64,000 nucleotides of DNA from Microdochium bolleyi. Its lineage: Eukaryota > Ascomycota > Sordariomycetes > Xylariales > Microdochiaceae. The stretch is taken from positions 3,100,001 to 3,164,000 of the forward strand of contig KQ964246.1 in the NCBI GenBank assembly GCA_001566295.1, written 5' to 3'. A program made the translations under genes and the position numbers. Positions 45,339-56,468 of the stretch are shown piece after piece. The notes beneath the pieces are model-generated. The model did no database searches. It worked only from the letters and a program-made list of their open reading frames with translations, and was not told the DNA's origin. Each line of letters begins with the position of its first letter. The stretch's first letter is position 1.

Positions 45339-48300
45339 ATGACACGAAACAATCTCCAAGAACATTTGACATGGCTTTTGGCTGACGCTGCCCACAACGC
45401 GCCTGTCGCGCCTCAACTCCCTCCTGCTCGCGACCAGCTCACCGACCTCACGCCACCCGACTCTGTGCCCGTCACTGTCCCAGACGCCGGAACGCAAGCT
45501 TCAGAGGCCCGGACGACTGGGAGATCTATCGCCAATACTCAGAGCTGCCCGCCACCACCTCCGCCACAACGGTCCTTGACAAGCCTGGTTCGGACGGCAG
45601 GTACTTTGGGGCCGCAAGTACAACTGGCCGGATCGGGCACAGAAGCCATGGGACGACCAGTGTCCAGTACGAAATCAAATAGGCCAGGATTACTATTGAG
45701 ACAGGAGCCACTCCTGACGCCAACATCGACCACCGCCAGCTCGGCATCTAACTCTCTACAAAGAGAGTATGCTGCCTTCTTATCATCGAGAAAGAAGACC
45801 CCCGCGTCGTTCCGAGAGGCCAGCCTGGGCACAACACACTGTCTCTTGACACCTGGCGCCAGTGTACCACCCGAATCCACGCCATACGAGACTGTTGATT
45901 TGACTGGGGTACTAGAGGAGTCGTTCTCCGACCCGCTATCACCATCGGCAGCTTTTGCTGATTCGGCATCGAGGGGTGATCATCCATCAAGAGCCTCGCC
46001 ATTGCATCCAAAGCTACCCGATGTTCGGAACTTTGTATCGAACTCACAAGCCAACATCTACTCCGATCTTCAATCAACACAGCCAGCGACTCCTAGAAGG
46101 GGAAAGAAACGGAAGAGCACCGAAGCAGTTCAACCTTCTTCCACGTATCTTGACGATGAGTTTCCAGATATCGATGGATTCTTGTCTGAAGAAGACATTA
46201 TGCGTTCGCGCATCAAGAAGACAGCAAGCTCATCCCCGAACAAGAAGAAGGCAAAGATACGAGCTGGGGCCAGTCAAACACCATCCAGACGCCATGTGCT
46301 CTCTAGTGATGACGAGGACACTGAAGCAGCGATTGTCCCTCGGTCTTCGCCTCTCGCAAACTCCAGCAGGCGCCTGGAATCCGTACGCCAGAAGCGACCC
46401 TCGCCAACGAAGTCTGTACCGTGGAGTCAGTCGCCATCTCCGCTGAAGGGGGATCTTTCTGCGGCCGTCCAGCCTGTGTCAGAACCAGCGACAATCTTTC
46501 CGCATCAGACAACACACCCTGTCGGCTCTGCTAGTTCGCGTGATGACGATTCAGGAAGTCGGGTGATTCAGGACTCGGACGATGAGTTCCTCACGCCTCC
46601 TTCACGCCATACAAACGCAAATGGCAGCGACCTTCGTGATGTCGGGGTGGAGAACGATAGCGAACAAGTTGACGAGGTGCATTCGCCTTCCCGGAATCGG
46701 AAGCAAGCACAGAGATGCTCCCCAGGACCCAAGAAGTCTGAGACTGCGTTGGCAAGCAGAGTGACTCTATCAAGGCCAATCTCTGATATCGAGCTGGCCT
46801 CAAACGATATCCTGGAGCTTTTCCTGGCAAACCCATTGGCGTTGGAAAAGCAGCGAACACATCTTGCACAAAAAGTTACAGAGAACACAGAAGCATTTCG
46901 GAAAGCACTTCGACTCAAAGATACCGCGGCGAGGCAGGAGGCGAAGCATGAGAAAGAGCAGCTCACGCAGCAACAGAAGGCCCTCGAATACGTCGCAAGC
47001 GAGTACCGCACCTATAAAGACTTCCTCGCCAAGATGGACGCTCTGTTAAACCGGATCTCGAACGCATACGAGCAAGATCTGAACACTGACGAGGACGAGG
47101 CTCGCCTGGAAGAGATGCACGAGCAGGAGGCGAACCACAAAACCCGTCTCCTAGAACGTCTGCACGCCGCGGGCATCAACAACGCAGCGCTCTTTGCAAC
47201 TGAAGAACCGGTCTCCGTGTACGAGACAATGGATCTCGTCGGGTCGACACAGGTCCCTCTTGGAAATAGAGGATCACGCAAAACACCGGGATATATGCAG
47301 CCCGACGGCAGTGGAACCCAGGTCATACTGCAGACCCAAGTGCAAAAACAGTCTCAGCTTGTGACTGCCTCACCACGGCGGTTGCTTCAACAAGCTCCAT
47401 CAGCTCCACCGGAGTCTTACGATTTGGACGACTTCTCGATAGATTTCGATGACGACGAGCTGGAATTCATGGAAAGCACATATGGTGGTCAGCCTCAGAT
47501 GACAGTGCCCCCCAGGACGACAGTACGCCAGACCAACCAGCACTTGAGCAGCGCAGCTACTACTTCATACCCATCATACAACACTCACAGGACGAGAAGC
47601 CCGATGCAAGCGAGCAACAGCAAATCAGTAGAGTACATCAGCGACTATAGCGATGACCTCGATGAGAGTATGTCATGCCTTACGGAGAGTGTGGTCACCC
47701 AGCATCGTGCAGACTCACGGAGTCGTCCGTTCGCTGCCGTCCGCCCGCCCTTGTCAGAAACATCGGGGAACATGCCAGCCCGATTATCAAGCAGCCTGAC
47801 TAAGTCTGCAGTGAAGAAAGTACAAAACTCGACTTCGAGAGCCCAGTATCCTGCCGAAATGATGAAGTTCCCTTGGTCCGGCGAAGTCAAGAGAGCTCTG
47901 AAAGATCGTTTCCGGATGTCTGGCTTTCGGCACAACCAGCTGGAGGCCATCAACGCTACACTGGCTGGCAAAGACGCTTTTGTTCTCATGCCTACCGGTG
48001 GTGGAAAGAGTCTTTGTTATCAACTCCCAGCAGTCGTCTCTAGTGGCAAATCACACGGTATCACCATCGTTGTGTCCCCCCTACTCAGTCTGATGCAAGA
48101 CCAGGTCGAGCACCTCGAAAAGCTCAACATCAGGGCTCTCTCCTTCAATGGAGACACGGCTAAACGTGAACGATCTCACATCATGTCAGCTTTCCAGGAG
48201 CGAAACCCAGAGCTCATTCTGCAGATGCTGTACGTCACTCCTGAGATGATAAACAAGAGCGACAACTTTGTTGAGGGTCTCAGAACTCTATATGAGAAGC

Positions 48301-50628
48301 AGAAGATCGCTCGCCTTGTGATCGACGAGGCGCATTGTGTCAGCCAGTGGGGCCATGACTTCCGGCCTGACTACAAAGCACTTGGGGACTTCCGCCGCAA
48401 GTTTCCCGGTGTACCAGTGATGGCATTGACCGCCACGGCGACGCAGAATGTCATTATGGACGTCAAACACAATCTTGGCATCGACAAGTGCGAAGAGTTC
48501 ACTCAAAGTTTCAATCGCTCGAATTTGTACTACGAGGTTCGCCGGAAGGAAAAGGACAATATCAACACTATTGCTGATTTGATCCTCGAAAAGTTTGAGG
48601 ATCAGGCTGGCATTGTCTACACTCTATCTCGGGCCTCGACGGAGAAGATAGCCAAGAAATTGTGCGAGCGCGGTATAGCAGCACATCACTATCATGCCGC
48701 AATGACTAAGGACGACAAAATTCATGTTCAGAGAGAGTGGCAGAAAAGCAACATCAAGGTTGTGGTAGCAACCATTGCGTTTGGGATGGGCATCGACAAG
48801 CCGGATGTGCGATTCGTCATACATCATTCAGTGCCCAAAAGCCTGGAAGGCTACTATCAGGAAACTGGTCGTGCTGGGCGTGATGGGCAGCCATCGGAAT
48901 GCTATCTCTACTTTGGATTTCAGGACTTGGCGCAACTGCGCAAGATGATTGCTGATGGCGACGGCAATCATGCTCAGAAGGAAAGACAGCGAAACATGCT
49001 CAACACTGTTGCCAGTTTCTGCGACAACCAGAGCGACTGTCGCCGCGTAGAAGTTCTCCGATATTTTGGCGAAAGATTTGATAAGGCAGACTGCGGCCAG
49101 AACTGCGACAACTGCAGGAACAACGACGCCTTCGAAATGACGGACTTTTCCGATGTCGCAAAGGCTGCTCTGGGCTTGATCGAGGTCGCGGATCGTCTAA
49201 CCCTTGTTCAATGCACGGAATACCTCACGGCAAAGAAGAAGAAATCGGAGTACCAGGTAGCCGCGCATGGGTTTCACGGAGCCGCCAGTCATTTGCCAAA
49301 GTTCGAAGTGCATCGGATCATTGACAAACTGGCCGCGGAGAGAGCGCTCGTGGAGCAGAACGTGGTCAACAAGAACCAGAAAATGGCTATCCAATACTTC
49401 AAGGTACGTCGACGGCCGATGTGACAGATTGGTCTCATGAGAATGCTTAGCTAAAGGGTTTCTTTACCAGATTGGGTCAGCTGCACCACTCTTTTTAAAT
49501 GACCAGCGCTCTTTGTACTTAACAACTCGCGTTAAGCGCGGCGAGAAACCGGCGCCTGTGGCAAAGGCAAAGAAGCGTGCCAAGGCTAGTGGTGCCGAAG
49601 CAGTACCGTCCACGATCGTCTCTTCACCACCGGGAAAAGCGAGAAAGGGGAAACAAAGACAGGTTGCTGCTGTTGCCTATAGCGATGATGACTTTGGCAA
49701 TCATGCCAACAACTACGAGCACGATGGTTTCGTAGTCGCTGACGACGAGACAGACGACGATTTCGAGGAGATGCCACAGCCTCCCAAGAGGCGAAAAGCC
49801 CAACAACAACAAACTCTGGGTCCTCCGATAGCTCGCGATGCCAGAGTGGACCAGCTCTCTGATCTGCACAAGGCTCTCGTCGCCGGGTTTGTGCAAGAAG
49901 CAGCCATCTTCGAGGAAAATCTACGGAACAAGAAGGGCCTGCGTCGGCCGCTGTTTAAAGAGCAAGAGTTCCGAGAAATGGCGATTCGTCTGACGGTAAC
50001 ACTGCAGCAGATGAGCAGGATTCCAGGAATCGACCAGGAGAAAGTCACAAAGTTTGGTGATAAATTCATCCCGCTTATACGACAGTTTGAGCAGCAGAGC
50101 AAGCTGGTCATGGGTTCCGAGACAGGGACATCTATGTCTGCTGGTCTGTGCGTTGACGAAGACGTAGTCGATCTCATTTCTGACGACGAAGGAGAAGACT
50201 TATTCGACGACGAGATGGACGAAGACGCCGAGGGCGAAACCTCGCATCACTTCAACAGCGCAGGTGACAACGCTGACGTGCAAGCGTTTTACAATCGTCT
50301 AAAGAGTATCCAGACAGAAGAGGCAGCCACGAAGCCGAAGAAAGGATCTCGCTCCGAGTCAACTGGCTCGAGGGGCAAACGAAGTTATCCGAAAGGCGGC
50401 AAACAGTCATACCAGCGCAAGGCATCTGGCTCTTCCAGCAAAAGCTTCAAGACAAACGCTGGAGTCCGTAAGAAAGGAGCGGCTTCCGGTGGGCCGAGAT
50501 CTGCTGGAAGCGGGTCTGCACGGAGCTTCTCAGGAGGAGGAGGAGGCTCGGGCATCGGGAGCACGAGCGGCAGTGGTCTATCAAGAAGCGGTGGCGGATT
50601 CAGTGGTATCGGCCTCATGAGACATTGA
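45339..50628 (+). CDS. RecQ-family DNA helicase (Sgs1/BLM/QDE-3-like)
   Basis: Two exons, 45339-49403 and 49471-50628, give 1740 residues. The start is the ATG of MTRNNLQEHLTWLL, a block found at the N-terminus of fungal Sgs1/QDE-3 proteins; further upstream the frame has only a TTG. About 840 disordered residues follow. The helicase core has FRHNQLEAINATL, motif I MPTGGGKS (about 886), DEAH in VIDEAHCVSQWGHDFRPDY (about 995) and QETGRAGRDG. The zinc-binding RQC module has a CGQNCDNC cluster (about 1250). An HRDC-like helical domain spans about 1485-1560, and the tail is Ser/Gly-rich. The enzyme unwinds recombination intermediates with Top3-Rmi1. Neurospora QDE-3 also acts in quelling. Confidence 0.92.
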
Positions 50629-50900
50629 GGAGAGAAGCATACGAATGTGATGGCTCGGCACACAAAGAGCCCTTGGTGGCACATGATTATGACTAATGTT
50701 TTGGCATGGCGAACGGCGTTTTGGGACTACATATCACAGCCTTGCATTACTTGACTGGCGGAGTTGCTCGTCATTGCATTCATGGCGTTGCTCATATCAA
50801 GTTATAGTAAATGTTTACCAACATTCCATGGCTTATGTGACACACATATAACTGGGATATTATTTTGTCTGTGAAATAGAACGATCTTGGGGTATATCAT

Positions 50901-51834
50901 CTACGCATCGAACCTTGTCCTTCGCTTCCCTTGGGAATCAGACCACGGGGTCTCTTGGACCGCGACAGCAGGCACAAAAGCCACAGGCGCCCCTTGCCCG
51001 CGAATCCGTCCCGCCGCGGTGTCCGCCTGGCTTTGCCGCAACTGCTCCTTGTAGCTCCACCGCGGAAACGCTGCGGGGTTCCATATCTCTTGGGGAAGCG
51101 TGTTTGCATACTGGGCTTTGTGGTCGATGTCCACGAAGCCCATGAGCTTGTCTGTGAGTGATGGGTTGCGCAGGGCGGCGGACGAGGTGATCTTGCTGTT
51201 GAAGTGGATCCCTTGCTTCTTGAGGGTGAGGAACTGGTCGAATTTGGCAGATGTCTTGAGATGTGCTTCGTGCTGGGCGGAGGAGGAAGGGGAGAGGGGA
51301 GCAGGGGATGGCGGGATGTCCATGTTTGGCACCGTGGGTAAGGTCAGGTCGCGGAGGGTTGTGCGGTGGGCTGTGTATGGCGACCCGGGGGCCAGTTGTT
51401 GCTGTGGCTGTGGTGAGGGTGCAGCATTGCTGTACTCCACGCCCTCGAGCGGTGGGAACGATGGTCCAACGACGGCTTGGCCTGGTGCTCCTGGGCCTGC
51501 CGAGGGGCCTAGTTGCGGACCTATGGGTGCTGCTTCTGCGTCTAATTCTGCTGGTGGCGCTGGGTGTGACGATGATGAGGAGGGCTGAGGAGCAGGTCCG
51601 GCAGGAGCGGCATCTTGCCCAGGAATTGTTTCCTCTGGAAGTGGTTCTGATGGACCTGATTGCAGTTTTGAGATGTTGTTGTCTGAGGGTATCGAGTCAG
51701 TCATCCGTTCTCCAAAGCGAAGATGAGTAGGGGAGCATACTGGTAGATTCGGTCTTTTTCACAGCCGGTGACGATTCTGGCTGCGAGTGTTGCTCGTCTT
51801 CGTCGTCGCTGCTGTCATAGCCGACGAGGGCCAT
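50901..51834 (-). CDS. HCNGP/SAP30-binding-like protein
   Basis: Two exons, 51741-51834 and 50901-51655, give 282 residues. The N-terminus (MALVGYDSSDDEDE) is an acidic start typical of the family. About 130 Pro/Ser/Ala/Gln-rich residues follow. The conserved block at the end has KFDQFLTLKKQGIHFNSKI, RNPSLTDKLMGFVDI, AQYANTLPQEIWNP and YKEQLRQSQ. This matches the HCNGP-like family (human SAP30BP), which is linked to transcription repression and splicing of short introns. The fungal role is unproven. It is convergent with RecQ (272 bp between stops) and divergent from the proteasome gene. Confidence 0.85.
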
Positions 51835-52455
51835 TGTGTCGCGATCTATAGCGGTTTTGCAGAGGCAGCAGGAGTTCAATTGAGAAGGGATGCGGACTCA
51901 GAATCAATTATATGTAACTGCGAAGGACAGAGGGCAGTCAAAGTGCTGTAAAGTCTGCCCCAGTGTCGAGAAGTAGCTGGACTTCACCACAAGCTTGGGT
52001 GAAGCCAGTCGTTGATACACGCCAGCAGGAACAACTCGAAAGTGGGGCCAGCCTGTCGGGGGTCCACGAGTGCTCCAGGGTGGACAAGGCAGAACGGCAG
52101 TGACGACGCGGGCACCTGCCAGACAAGTCACTCCACGCACTGATGGCCGGCGGAAAGATACATGTCCAGGCCCCCACCTGCCCAAGCTCCTTACCCCGAA
52201 CGAGCTGGAGGAGCTCAGCAGCCTTGCGATGTGGTGGACGTCGGCCTGCAGCAGCCTTGACCTCACTCAACCTCATCATCTCACTTGCATTCACGAGAAG
52301 GACGACCACACACTTCCGGCACGCATCTCGACCGCTGCGCTTCGCTCTCCGACACCGAACCGGATATCCTCAGCCGCCCGCTCTCGTGCCTGCCCAGAAC
52401 AGCCTCGACCGCACCCACACAGACACTGCATCTTGACTTCCCCGCCACCGCAATC
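51835..52455. other. divergent promoter, HCNGP / proteasome beta-7
   Basis: About 0.62 kb shared upstream region. I looked for the Rpn4 element GGTGGCAAA and did not find it. Nothing else is supported. Confidence 0.5.
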
Positions 52456-53398
52456 ATGGACCACAGACCGATGGCATGGGGTCGTGTAAGCCTTCAACCT
52501 GCTCCAGCCCCCGAGGCCAGCCAGCCGACCACTTTACTAACTGGTAATTGCAGCCCAGAGACGACGTATATGGCGCCTACGATGCCTCGTACATGCAGCA
52601 CAACGGCCCCACGACGCACACACAGTCCCCCGTCGTTACCGGTACCTCGGTGCTGGGTCTTAAGTTCAAGGACGGTGTCATCATCGCCGCCGATAATCTG
52701 GGTGCGTCTAATTCCTGCCTGTCGTCGCTTTCAGACCGTGGGTCTTGCTAGATCCTTTGCTAATGTCGTCCCTGTCGTGCTAAATAGCCTCTTACGGCTC
52801 CCTCGCCCGCTTCACCGACGTGAAACGCATCCGCACCTTCGCCGAAACCTCGGTCATCGGCTTCGGTGGCGACGTCTCCGACATGCAGTACCTGGACCGG
52901 CACCTGACGGAGCTCGCCATCGACGAGGGCTACACCTCGCAGCCCGAGTCGCACACGCTCAACGCGCGCAACCTGCACAAGTACCTCTCCAAGCTCCTAT
53001 ACCACCGCAGGACCAAGATGGACCCGCTCTGGAACTCGCTGCTCGTGGCGGGCCTCGACGAGAACGACAAGCCATTCCTCGCCGCCGCCGACCTGCTCGG
53101 CACCACATTCACATCCCCGTCCCTGGCCACGGGCTTCGGCGCCATGCTCGCCCAGCCTATCATGCGCAAGTACGCGCCCGACGAGGAGAGCGCCGCCAAG
53201 CTCAGCCGCGAGGAGGCCGAGAAGATTGTCAGGGAGTGCATGAAGGTCCTGTACTACCGCGACGCGCGGTCGCTCGACAGCTTCTCCATCGCCGTCGTCA
53301 CCAAGGCCGGGATCGAGCTCAAGGAGAACGAGAAGCTCGAGAAGCAGAGCTGGGCGTTTGCCGACCGCATTAAGGGCTACGGCACGCAGACCGTATAA
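52456..53398 (+). CDS. PRE4: 20S proteasome subunit beta-7 (PRE4/PSMB4)
   Basis: Three exons: 52456-52485, 52554-52701 and 52788-53398, giving 262 residues. The first exon encodes only ten residues. The core begins with TQSPVVTGTSVLGLKFKDGVIIAADN, where beta-7 lacks the catalytic Thr-Lys-Asp set and is non-catalytic. YGSLARFTDVKRI is rebuilt across the second splice. LLVAGLDENDKPFLAAADLLGTTF and AFADRIKGYGTQTV also match PSMB4/Pre4. It is a structural subunit of the 20S core; a partner gene, RPT4, lies 6 kb away. The short leader before TQSP is the expected propeptide. Confidence 0.93.
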
Positions 53399-53915
53399 AC
53401 AAGTACGGGTAGACCGAGTGGCCCTTCCGAAGCTCACACTTCATTTGTAGCATAGAATTATGGGCGTAGGGTATTGATGCAAAGGCATCACTTGGCACGC
53501 ACAGCAGATATTCAAATGCAGTGGATGAAGCAACGAGGCATTCCAATGTGAGCTTGAAGTGATGATGATGGTGATGACGATGCAAATGGCACTGAATTGA
53601 GATTACGAACACAAAGAACATTATCACCAACCAGCCACAAAGCGCGTTCCATCAAAGCTGATCATCAGATATTCTATTATGTGAAAACTATCATTTTCGG
53701 CGTCCTTCCTCGCTCATATCAACAAGTAGGTATCGTAAACACGTTGTCAAGGCAATGCCGTTTGCTTCACGCATGTCATGCGCCAAAATATCCCATATAA
53801 AGAGGCAGAGTGCCGGCCGCTTCCTCCTTCCCAGAACGCTCTATCGTGATGGTGAGTGTGCCACGTCACGCGTCCCAGGGACCCTCTCACTCGAGAGTTG
53901 CCCAATGTCCAACGC
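53399..53915. other. convergent 3' interval, no gene
   Basis: 517 bp between the PRE4 and GFA1 stop codons, holding both 3' UTRs. A gatgatgatg-like word occurs near 53560. Nothing else is supported. Confidence 0.55.
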
Positions 53916-56468
53916 TTACTCGACAGTCACGGACTTGGCGAGGTTGCGAGGGAAATCGACGTTGAGACCCTCCAAGACGGCGAGCCAGTAGGCAATCAGC
54001 TGCAGGGGAATAACGTTCAGGAGACCCTGGAGGCAGTCGACAGTCTTGGGTACCTCAATCTGCTCGGCCTGGTTGCCTTTGAACTCTTCGTCGCCGGGGT
54101 TGCAGATGACAATGGGCTTGCCGTTACGCGCAACAACTAGGGAGAGAAATGTTAGTCAGCTTGATCAAAATCCAAGTGAGACATTTGGAGAACGTACCTT
54201 GCTGGTAAGCGTTGAGCGACTTCTTGAAAAGACCGTCCCGAGTGAGGATCATGATGATGGGCAGGTTCTCGTCGACAAGAGCCAGCACACCGTGCTTGAG
54301 CTCACCAGACATGACAGCCTCGCAGTGGAGGTACGAGATTTCCTTGATCTTAAGAGCACCCTCGAGGGCGGTAGAGAACTGACTGCCGCGACCGAGGAGG
54401 AGAAGAGACTTCTGGTCCTTGAAGGTCTTCTTGCAGAGCTCCTTGATAGGCTGATCGAGCTCAAGAATCTGCTTGATCTGTCCGGAGATGTTGGCCAGAC
54501 CGTCGATGATCTCCTCGCGCCTCTTCTGCTTGGAGGCACGATCTTCGCTCAGAGACAGAGCGAACATGACCATCGCAATGAACTGCGAGGTGTACGCCTT
54601 GGTCGAGGCAACACCAATCTCGGGGCCGGCGTTGACGTGGACACCGCAATGGGTAAGCAGAGAGATGGAAGAGCCAACAACGTTGACGATACCGACAGTC
54701 AGGGCACCGCGCTCGAGGCAGTAGCGAAGGGCCATCAACGAGTCGGCAGTCTCGCCAGACTGAGACACGAAAACGCAGGTATCGTCGCGGAAGACGGGAG
54801 CCTCGCGGTCCAAGAAGTCAGAAGCCAGCTCGACGGCAATTGGGATCTCGGCAAGCTCCTCAAAGACACCACGCACAGCCATGCAGGAGTGATAACTAGT
54901 ACCGCAGGCAATGAAGATGATGCGGCGGCATCGGCGGATTGTGGCGATGTACGACCGCAGGCCACCAAGGGTAACAGTCTTATTCTCGTGGTCGAGGCGG
55001 CCACGCATGGTGTTGACAACGGACTCGGGCTGCTCGAAAATCTCCTTCTGCATAAAGTGGTCGAACTTGCCCTTCATGATCTCCTGGAGCTCGAGCTCAA
55101 GAGTCTGGATGTTGCGGACGTTGGACGAACCATCTGCCTTCTTGAGGCGGTGGATGTTGAGAGAGCCCTCGTGGATGTGGGCAATGTCGTCGTCCTCAAG
55201 GTACATGACCTTCTTGGTGTGCTCGACAATGGCGGAAGGGTCGGAGGACAGGAAGAACTCGGCAGGCATAGGCTGGCCATCGTCGGTCATGAAGGCTCTG
55301 GACTGCGAGCGGTGGAGGAGAGACTTGTCGGGGGCTCCGAGCAAGTTGTTGACGGAGAGGAGACCACCTCCAGCCTGCTTCTTGACAGCAACGTTCTGCG
55401 AAGCAGCCTCGGCTGGCAGAGCGTTGTCATCGGCATACTCAACGTCGACGAAATCGACCTTCATGCGCTTCTCGGTCTTGACACCGATGACCAGAGGGGA
55501 GCCCTTGCGAGCAGCAATGACCTCGTGGGGGAAGTGCACCGACTTGATGAGCAAGCCGTAGGCGCCCTCGAGCTCAGAAATGACGGCCTTGGCCAAGTCG
55601 ACGAACCCGACATTGGGGTTGCGGTCAAACAGGTACTTGGTGAGCTTGGCAATGCACTCAGTATCGGTCTCGGTCTCGAACTTGAAGCCCTTGGCGGCGA
55701 GCAGGGTCTTGAGCTCCTTGTAGTTGGTGATAATACCGTTGTGTACAATGGAGAACTCCCATGTGGGGTCCGATCTGGTAGCAAGCAATCACGCTGGTCA
55801 GCAAGCAGTCCCTGCGCAATCGGTCTTTGGTCATGTCGACAGAGGGGAGGCTTCTTACCTGTGAGGGTGACAGTTGACTCTGGAAGGAGGGCCGTGTGTA
55901 GCCCACCGGGTGTGTGCAATGCCAGCGTGCGAGTCAAAGACCTTGGTCAGGTCGGGCTTCGACTCCTCGATCAGGGCCTTGAGCTTGGCGACCTTGCCAA
56001 CCTCCTTGAAGGCAAGAACCTCCCTCTTCTTGTCGCCATCGACAGCGAGACCAGCCGAGTCGTAGCCACGGTATTCGAGACGGGCGAGACCTGTGATCCG
56101 GGGCGGCGGCGATTGTCAGTAATGCTGTCAAAAGATGGCGGGAATGGCTCCCTGGTTGTCGGAGACGTGCGAGGCGTCGGAGAGGTGCTCACCGTTGACG
56201 AGAGTGTCGAGAATGAACTTGCGGTCCTTCTCGACCAGGTAGTTGATGTATCCGAAGATTCCACTGGAGGGAGACGCAAGGTTAGCAGACTGTCCAGCTT
56301 ACCGACCGCCTTGATTGCTTTGAGCTCGGCTGTGGGCTTCTTCGGTAGCCTCCTGTACTGTTTCTCCTTCCTGCCCGGAGCACGAAACTCCACTGGCCGT
56401 CTGACGTGGCAACGGGTTTCCGAGCCAATGTAGGGAGTGTAGATGGGGGCGGAAGAGACATACCACAT
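53916..56468 (-). CDS. GFA1: glutamine:fructose-6-phosphate aminotransferase
   Basis: Five exons: 56464-56468, 56193-56263, 55859-56090, 54198-55774 and 53916-54136, giving 701 residues. The first exon is only ATGTG, completed after a 200-bp intron as Met-Cys-Gly-Ile. Cys2 is the glutaminase nucleophile once Met is removed. The glutaminase domain has LARLEYRGYDSAGLA and HTRWATHGPP. The two SIS isomerase domains contain CGTSYHSC, SQSGETADSLMAL, LGRGSQFSTALEGALKIKEISY and the C-terminal FPRNLAKSVTVE. It makes glucosamine-6-phosphate, the first committed step to UDP-GlcNAc and chitin. A large insert (about residues 215-300) between domains is typical of fungal Gfa1. Confidence 0.95.

Noticed and set aside
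54046..56433. 795-codon plus-strand frame
   Set aside because: It is the complement of GFA1 exons and reads through GFA1 introns; GFA1 is unambiguous.
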